Shown here: one piece after another, positions 57,201 to 64,000 of the stretch
How the letters are laid out: each line of letters opens with the position of its first letter
Numbering within the stretch: position 1 is the first letter of the stretch
DNA from: Guadua angustifolia
Taxonomy: Eukaryota; Streptophyta; Magnoliopsida; Poales; Poaceae
Length of the DNA stretch: 64,000 bases
Direction of reading: 5' to 3'
NCBI GenBank assembly: GCA_036346375.1
Contig: CM070520.1
Coordinates: forward strand, 14,705,791-14,769,790
Notes under the pieces: model-generated
What the model was told of the DNA's origin: nothing
What the model saw: only the letters and a program-made list of their open reading frames with translations
Databases searched by the model: none
Made by a program: the position numbers and the translations under genes

Positions 57201-58890
57201 TAATATTTCACAGAACGAAAGCCTCTACTATGAGGGTCTCTATTCTACCTAGTCCTCTGGGTCAAACTCTGCCTCCTCGCCACCCTGCTCCTGCGAGGGA
57301 TCATCCAGCCATTCTTCGTCCGAGCATCCATAGCAATCAGAATCTAAGAAAAGAGGGAGTAGGCAAGGGTGAGTACAAAAATGTACTCAACAAGCATTAG
57401 TATGAATTATGCATTCATGAGTTTTATCTTCCGGAACCATCCCCGGTTCCAATCCTCAAAAACCATACCTCAATCAGATACCGAAAATAGGTTTTATTAA
57501 TAAAATCTTGCGTTTCAGTTTTTAACTTGAGAAATTTCTACTAGCACTCGTATATGAGAGAGCTTCCGTAGCCTCCAATCCAAGGGACATGCTTGAATTT
57601 ATGATTTTGACCCTACGCAGGTTTATATCATTTTACCCATAGTGAACTCAGCAGGACGTTTATCGCTACTCTGGTGTTTAAAATCTCCAACCCTGACCCC
57701 TTCCAGTTGTACGCTTTAGGTCTGAGGGCACTAATTCCAGGATTAGCTAGTTGCAACTCCATCTCAAAATCGGAGTCACTCATCTTCCCTAACCACTTGC
57801 CAGTTGTGCTACAACTCAATTCAGAGGTACTTAGATATTGGGGGAACCAGTTGATCTCTGCTACGACAATCAGAGATACTCATCCAGGCTTCAATATAGC
57901 GCCAAATAACCATTACCGGTTATCACCGTGTCCTTCACTGGGCATCCGACAATCCCAGTTTAACACATCATACATACCCAATGTGGAGATTAAACACCAT
58001 CATAGGACAACCTTTTCTAGTTGTTTCCACACACTATGGTTGATACGATTTAATATGGCTCATTGCCCGAGTGCAGTGGTTTAAACCTTATGTTATATCC
58101 TTATGTAGAGGGCCCCGCCGGCAAAATCAAACATGGCACCCTCTACCCACCATATAACAACTCATCCCGACCACACCCGTCGGTTGAGTCAAAAATCACA
58201 ATCACAACTACATCTACAGTTAATCCAACAAACCGATTTAGATTTTACTTAAAACAACATTTTACCATGCAACAATGATACCACATATATTTCAAATAAA
58301 ACCTTAATACCCAAATAAGATGGTCATGGATTGCTTGCATAGATTTTGATCAAAATACTCGTCGTCACCCGTCGGTTGATCAGCGGTCCGATTAAATTTA
58401 TTTCCTGAAATTACATAAAAGCCATATTTAGTGGTGAATAGGTTTTTGCATGTTTTAGATTGTCCAACATGCTTTCCTTATTATTCTGAGATTTATGAAA
58501 TTAACTTTGCAATTTTTAGAGCTTAATCGAATTTTATACAGTCGCGCTTTATTTAATAGCTCGACCGACTAATTTAATCGCTTTTAATAATTTTCAACTG
58601 ATTTGATTGATTTTAAATTTTTGACAGAGATGGATAATTATTATTTTAGCTAATTTACTCAAATTTAAATTTTCTTATTTCTCTTTTTTTTCTCCTTATT
58701 TTATTTTTATGATCGCTTATTATCTGCGGTTGATTTATATGACTTTTAGTACACGATTGGTTTTATGATTATTTTTCTGCGATCTAGAAGAAAATTTTAC
58801 GTATTTTAGAATTTTCAAATTTTTCTTATTTTTTCCTTCTTCTTTTTCTTTCTTTTCCTTCCCTTCTCTCTCTCTCTCTCGTCAAATATC
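57201..58890. repeat. LTR-retrotransposon-like debris
   Basis: Non-coding, with phrases usual in worn plant LTR or untranslated regions (GGGTGAGTACAAAAATGTACTC at about 57368, in two halves; CGTCGGTTGA repeated at 58170 and 58370). Poly-pyrimidine microsatellite at 58860-58880. The 136-residue frame at 57674-58084 has no recognisable domain. Confidence 0.35.
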
Positions 58891-59496
58891 TAGTCGCTAC
58901 TTGCTACTACAGCAGAGCCCCTAAACCAGCCCCTAAATCTTAAAATAGGAGTTTAGTAAAAATACAGATCCAAAGAGGTCCCTAATCCAGCCCCTAAAAT
59001 TAGGAGGCCCTAAATTTGCCTACTCTCATTTCAATTCCTAGGGAGACCCTAAACCAAACCCCTAAACCTTAAAATAGGGAGTTAAGTGAAGGATGGCTTG
59101 CATTAGTTCATTGCAAATTGGCGTGTCTTTGTTGGATGAATTGCAACTGTTGCATCTGCATCTGCTGCTGAAAATTTTGAAAATTTTAAATTTAAATTTT
59201 AAATATCATGTTTTGAAAATTTTAAATTTAAATTTTAAATATCATGTTTTTAAATTGTAAATGTTAATATGCTTATGTTTTATGTATTACAAATATTTCG
59301 ATTGAATTTTAGTGGTGTCAAATGAAGATTATACATAGTGGATATGTCAAAATAGGAGAAAAAGTAAAATAGGGGCTGAGATTTAGGGGATGTTGCTGGA
59401 CTTGTGCTCTGAAAACAGGATCTCAAAAAATAGGGGGAGTCCCTAAATCCAAAATAAGGACCCTGTTTTAGAGGCCCTCACTGGAGATGCTCTTAG
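58891..59496. mobile_element. PIF/Harbinger-like MITE
   Basis: The right end, inverted, reads GAGCATCTCCAGTGAGGGCC, a Harbinger/Tourist-type terminus, next to TTA. Inside both ends are repeated CCCTAAA / TTTAGGG words (CAGCCCCTAAATCTT, GAGATTTAGGGGATG) in opposite orientation. The left terminus is worn near 58908. No transposase. Confidence 0.55.
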
Positions 59497-59604
59497 CCTC
59501 CTGGCCGAAGTCTTCTTCTAGTTTCTTCTAATCTCCTCTTATTTCTCTCTCTCTCTCTCTCCATTTATTTAGTCGGTTCCTTGGCCGACAGAGCTTCTTC
59601 TACC

Positions 59605-59840
59605 GGCAACGACTGCGGTGCAATCAGGGCTCCCGTGCAATCACCGTGCAATCTAACTAAGAAAAGTTTCAAAAAATTCTGAAAAAAATCATGGATGTAC
59701 ATCTCATCTTACCCCATCTACATATAAAATTTCATGATCAAATTCGTCCTATGCTATTTTTTTCAGAATTTTTTAAAACTTTTCTTAGTTGGATTGTACG
59801 GTGATTGCACGGGAGCCCTGATTGCACCGCATTCGTTGCC
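59605..59840. mobile_element. 236-bp Mutator-type foldback MITE
   Basis: A near-perfect palindrome: GGCAACGACTGCGGTGCAATC at the left and its inverse (GATTGCACCGCATTCGTTGCC) at the right, pairing inward through AGGGCTCCCGTGCAATCACCG. It is flanked by a perfect 9-bp duplication TCTTCTACC (59596-59604, 59841-59849), the length made by Mutator-like transposases. Inner words AATTCTGAAAAAAATC and GATGTACAT are shared with 45351-45734. Confidence 0.88.
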
Positions 59841-60406
59841 TCTTCTACCTCCTTCCACTTTTCCCCATACTGATGCTTTTGCTTGTTTCTTCTCGATCTG
59901 GCGATTTGATCCGGCCGGCTTGTCTTCCGCGCTGGCCACCGCGTCGGCCTACCTCCGGTGCTGACGCCGCCCACCTGCGCACAAGCAGGTGCGCTCACAC
60001 CCGGGCCGCCCCGACCTCCCGCTACAGGGCCTACCTAGCCGGCTCGGCCTCACGCCCGCGCGACACCCGGGCTATCGCCCCAACCTCACGCGCGCTCTCT
60101 CCCCTTCTTGCTATGGTTGCAAAAGTACCAATTCCTGGCATGCTTCTATGGTCGTTTTTAATTTGCACATGATTATTAAGTTCTATGATGCAAATGGAAT
60201 GACTAATAAAGTTTTGGTCTGCGATGAATAATGGCTAATGCGCGAGTTGATTATGTCGTGATGGTACCTTTAATCCTTCTTGCGCCAAAATGCAGGTATG
60301 GATTATTGTGGGCACACGACGCGATCCTCTACCACTCCTTCTACTGTCATTTGTTTGCTATTTGCTATTGCTATACACTAGCAACTTGTTGCTACTGGGA
60401 TGATGG

Positions 60407-60781
60407 TTATGGATGAATACCTGGGACCGAGGAAAAAGAAAAACGCGATGCAGGTTGTGGTGATGAAGGAGATGTAGAAGTGGTTGTGCCCTTCACTTGC
60501 TCCACTGAACAACTTGATTTGGGATTGCTTGGCCTCCCAGTGAGCTTTCTGGCTCCTGGGCTCTTGGAGACCACTGCGTCTTCTGGAACTCTTGGCTTTG
60601 CCTTCTGGTTCCTGATGCCTGCTCTGATAGTCTTCTGGTTGCTTCGCTTACTGGAATGTGGCTGGAATGTGGCTGTGTCTATTGAAGTGAGGCTTGCCTT
60701 CAGGATTTGGTCTTTAAGCCTTGGAGCCGAAGGCTCTGGATCAATACGTGTCCCTTGAGTGCAGTGATCTGACCTATCCAC
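60407..60781 (-). CDS. Possible 3'-terminal exon, unknown basic Ser/Pro-rich protein
   Basis: A 124-residue frame rich in Ser, Pro, Lys and Arg (for example PRVPEDAVVSKSPGARKLTG, SSPQPASRFSFSS) ending in a stop at 60407. It begins with GTG rather than ATG. Just upstream, CACAG at about 60788 could be a splice acceptor, so it may be the last exon of a longer minus-strand gene. No domain is recognised, and it could also be chance. Confidence 0.3.
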   Translation of the reverse strand: MDRSDHCTQGTRIDPEPSAPRLKDQILKASLTSIDTATFQPHSSKRSNQKTIRAGIRNQKAKPRVPEDAVVSKSPGARKLTGRPSNPKSSCSVEQVKGTTTSTSPSSPQPASRFSFSSVPGIHP

Positions 60782-61553
60782 TTTACTGTGCTAGCTCTAC
60801 AAAGGCAAAGAAACTTTCTAAAATACGCGTATCTAGAGCTTAAAACAGGTTTGTATATTATCGAATGATGCAAACAAATTGCGAGAGATACTACTATACT
60901 AGTTGGTCCGCAGATAATATTTGGATCCTTGATGAGCGATAACAATCATTCCGGGCTGACGGCAATCTCTTACTCAGTTAATTTATTTAATCCATTCTGC
61001 ACAGATACATTATTATTCTACTGACAAAAACAACATTTTGGATATTTACAGGTTATATGAAGATTTGGATGACAGAAGACTTTACAGAGACGAAGATTTT
61101 TCTTTTCTATTTTTTAACTATTTATTCTTGTAATAGATTGCAAATGTAATTTAAATTTTTAATACTGCTATTCAATTTATTGTACTAGGTGTTTTTATTT
61201 GATAAATGGAATTAATAAAGACTAATCACTTTGATTTAATCAAGGTTTCGGTTCCTGCTAAAGGCATCATTTGCTTAATAAAATTTAAATAAAATTCACG
61301 GTTGTTTCAAATATAGAGGAGTCCCAAATTTGGATACTCCAAAACATGCCGAATGATTAACTCCAAAAATATCCATAAAATATTCCATTTCTACTGGATG
61401 ATTCAATAAAATATATGGTAGCCTCTAGCCTAGTAGGGGGTATTGCTTGGATGTTCCTCTGCAATATATAACATGCGGATGATCACCACACAAAAGTCAT
61501 CCTCATCCAGGTCAATGTCTGTCTTCCTTGGTGGATTTTCTCCATGATGTGAA

Positions 61554-61733
61554 CTACACCCTTATAATAACAAAATCAAAGACAAATGGTCCAGGAGAAG
61601 AAGAAGATGGAGATTGACTGACCGTTCTCTTGCACACGGTCCAATTATGATAGGAAACCATTCTCAGCAGTAGTACTATAGCTGACGCCAATACAATTGC
61701 CAATGCAGTCCATTGCAGAGTTGACTCTTTCAT
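61554..61733 (-). CDS. Small membrane-protein ORF (59 residues)
   Basis: ATG at 61733, then KESTLQ and a clear transmembrane segment WTALAIVLASAIVLLL (residues 8-23), a basic patch RMVSYHNWTVCKR, a Ser/Pro stretch SQSPSSSSPGPFVFD and a stop at 61554. Further minus-strand sequence at about 61545-61450 reads ENPPRKTDIDLDEDDF in another frame, which could be a second exon or the same protein after a frameshift. A small type of plant membrane protein is plausible. The family was not recognised. Confidence 0.35.
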   Translation of the reverse strand: MKESTLQWTALAIVLASAIVLLLRMVSYHNWTVCKRTVSQSPSSSSPGPFVFDFVIIRV

Positions 61734-62237
61734 GCACCGCCATTGGGCTAGTAACCGTTTTTACAGCTGAAATTCTCAGAGAGGTTCAGAACTGCTGGAA
61801 TTGAATTTATACATTTGTTGTGTAGGGAATGAATCAAAGTGGAAATGGCTAGAATATGTAATAGATAGCACATACATTTGTCCTATATAGTATGTAATTC
61901 AAAACAGTGGTAAAATATATGTACATATGGAATGAATGTTCAAGCAATGGGCTGCTGTTGGTCTCACAAACAGAGACTAAAAACAAGTTGCAGAATGAAT
62001 GTTCAAGCAATGTAGTCTACAGTCAAATACGAGGAATAAAGGATATATATACACATAGAATGAATCCCTTGTTTAGTATTCAAATGGTTCCCCAGTTACA
62101 ATTACCAAATTTATCATGCAAATGATTAACACATTACAGTCTTCGTTGAACATAAAGGCACCATCCATTGGAGTAATATTACAACACAAGAATGACAAGC
62201 TCATAGGAGCTGTGGGGATAATGACTAGGTAAATAAT

Positions 62238-64000
62238 CTATTGTTCTTTTGATGATTCATTGTACTCATCGATGATCACAATGGGTTTATTCTTAGTATT
62301 GCCTGCTAATAACTTGATCTGAGATGCCTTCGCCTTGGCATCTTGGGGTGCCTGGCTGCTGACTGTAATAAACACCTGTTGGAGGCTTCTAAGGTTTTCT
62401 AAGCCGTAAACACCCTCCACTATTCTGAACCTCAGCTCAAGCCTCTGAAGCTCTGGCATTGTCCCCTCTAGGAAGCTCAGAGGTGGCAGCACTGGCCCTG
62501 GCCCCTGAGAAGCGTAGTAGTTTAAGCTTTTTGAATACCCCAGCAGGCACAAAGATCTTGCCTCCTGAGTTCAGTGCATTCTTGTGAAGAATTTGGAAAA
62601 CGCTTGCATCTTTCGTTGCTGTATCCAGGGAAAAAGTGAGAGAGAACAGTTCAGGCAGGTCACTAAGATCCTTCAAAGTGTCTGTCGTGAGTGCAGTTAA
62701 CGACAGAGTTAACTTCTCAACGTTGTGCAGATCGCGAATCCAGTTGGGTACTTTAGATAACTTTCCGGAAAGCTCGAGGGTGTGCAGGTGTTCCGGCGGT
62801 GCTTGCGAAGAATTGAGCGATCTGTCAAGAAAGCCGGTGAAACTGTCGTCAATTGCAAGAAACTTGAGGGAGCAGCTGCTCAGTTGCTCAATGGCAGCGA
62901 GCAATAACTCGTCATCTCTCTCGCTGAAGTTTTCAAGTCTGTAAATGGAAAGTTTCTTCAGGTTGGTGAGGTTCTGCAAGGCTGCAAGCGGACGCTGGAC
63001 TTCCGCCATACCTCCGTTCTCGGGGCTGTCTGCCATAGCGCGCGCTCCGACTTCCGCCATGTCGGATCCGCCCGTGGCTCCACTTGAGCTTCCACGTATC
63101 TCAATCCCAGATAGTGTCTGTAGAGCTGTCATTCTTGTGATTCCCTCCGTTAATGCCAACGCTATCCGCTTACTTTTATTGCCAGTAAGCAGATGCGTCA
63201 TTCGCTCAAGCTTGTCAACCGATGAAGGCAACTTTCTGACGTTTGTCTCTCTTATATCAAGTACCTCCAGATATTCCAGCCTGCCTATTTCCTTTGGAAT
63301 CTTATCAATGTCCGTCCGGCGCAGGCTCAGATACTTCAACTGATGCATTTTGCATATTTTATTGAGCTGGTGGAATGACAAATCCTGGCAGCCTTCAAGA
63401 TCCAGGCATCCAGCACCTGCAGTATCTGAAACTTGAGAAAGGAAGAATGTAATGCCTTGAAACTCTCCGACGCCGTCAGCGATCGGACATGTGACAATTT
63501 CATCCTCTCCACTGTTTCTTTTTCCTGCCGGTCACTTCTTTGGACAGAGAGCCGGCGTACCTTGTAGCTTGGAAATGGCGTATGCCAGTGACCACCTACT
63601 ACGGTGATGAAATTCTCATCGCTTGACTTGGAAACAATGTAGTCAAGGACCATGTCATGAATTTGATAGTTCTTCACCTTGCCGTTGCTGCTGTTGCTGA
63701 CTGGCCGAATTAAGCTCCTGCTAACGAGTTCATTGAAGCAGTCTTCAGAAACGTCCTCGATAGTCCTCCCATGCTTGTCAGTAACGAATCCTTCAGCTAT
63801 CCACCTTCTGATCAAACGCTTTCTGCTGATAAAAAAGCCCTTCGGAAACATGCTCAAGTACAACAAGCAGGTCTTAAGATCGGCTGGCAAATCATTGTAG
63901 CAGTGATTAAGTATCTGCGTCACTCCTTCTGTGGTGAGACTATTCCCCAACTTTGCACTTAAAGCCTTGTCTAATTTACCCAAATGGTCATCTAATGTCA
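62238..64000 (-). pseudogene. NLR 3' half (RNBS-D through LRRs), frameshifted, runs off the window
   Basis: Reads from beyond 64000: YNDLPADLKTCLLYLSMFPKG (RNBS-D), RLIRRWIAEGFV, and an MHD-like IHDMVLDYIVSKS at about 63650. Then the LRRs: LKYLSLRRTDIDKIPKEIG, LEYLEVLDIRETNVRKLP, LEHLHTLELSGKL-like sequence, and a C-terminal tail ending in a stop at 62238. Two frame changes break it: an 8-bp near-duplication at 63400-63415 and an indel near 62505 in a repeated GGGCCA. Otherwise the LRR is well preserved, so disruption is recent. It is a different NLR lineage from the 9.6-17 kb copies. Confidence 0.88.

Noticed and set aside
1..64000. CRISPR arrays, bacterial operons, rRNA genes, organellar insertions
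   Set aside because: No regularly spaced repeats with unique spacers, no ribosomal or chloroplast/mitochondrial sequence recognised. All evidence is for plant nuclear DNA.

Overview
The window is plant nuclear DNA, most probably from a grass (Poaceae). It has coiled-coil-type NLR resistance-gene fragments, a Tat-lineage Ty3/gypsy element with two RNase H domains and an antisense gene, a MULE paired with a plant-mobile-domain gene, a SERK-like kinase fragment and a PPR fragment. There are introns with GT-AG borders and abundant MITEs. I see no prokaryotic, organellar or CRISPR features. Nearly all the sequence is repetitive, and no gene is both complete and intact.

Layout. 1-1.1 kb: two head-to-tail NLR tail fragments. 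1.3-4.1 kb: MITE-like inverted repeats, a short non-autonomous copia-like LTR element and another NLR fragment. 4.1-9.6 kb: a decayed Mutator-like element (transposase, then plant-mobile-domain gene) with a 220-bp Helitron inside its first coding exon. 9.6-17.1 kb: an NLR pseudogene on the minus strand, split by a copia element (10904-16068) with identical LTRs and a perfect 5-bp duplication. 17.4-24.8 kb: MITEs and AT-rich repeats, a chimera of an NLR tail joined to a DEAH-box helicase exon upstream of a Helitron-type 3' end, another NLR fragment, and an inverted-repeat element carrying a piece of a UDP-arabinopyranose mutase (RGP) gene. 25-30.7 kb: an old copia element interrupted by a 1,410-bp LTR-like element with a perfect 5-bp duplication. 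30.9-31.8 kb: 3' part of a SERK-like receptor kinase. 32.2-44.1 kb: the gypsy element. 44.8-48 kb: a 285-bp hAT element with 8-bp duplication, a large foldback element and AT-rich DNA. 48.5-51.8 kb: a non-autonomous LTR retrotransposon. 52-56.4 kb: a PPR pseudogene truncated by an LTR-like element and split by a LINE with a 15-bp duplication. 56.6-61.8 kb: LTR-like debris, a Harbinger-like MITE, a Mutator-type foldback MITE with 9-bp duplication, and two small possible minus-strand exons. 62.2-64 kb: 3' half of a frameshifted NLR that runs off the window.

Taken together this is a decayed NLR cluster. All seven NLR pieces lie on the minus strand, and the pieces that overlap are similar to each other. 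The cluster was used repeatedly as a transposon landing site. Several insertions can be dated relative to one another by nesting, and in at least four cases the host reading frame can be followed across the insertion.
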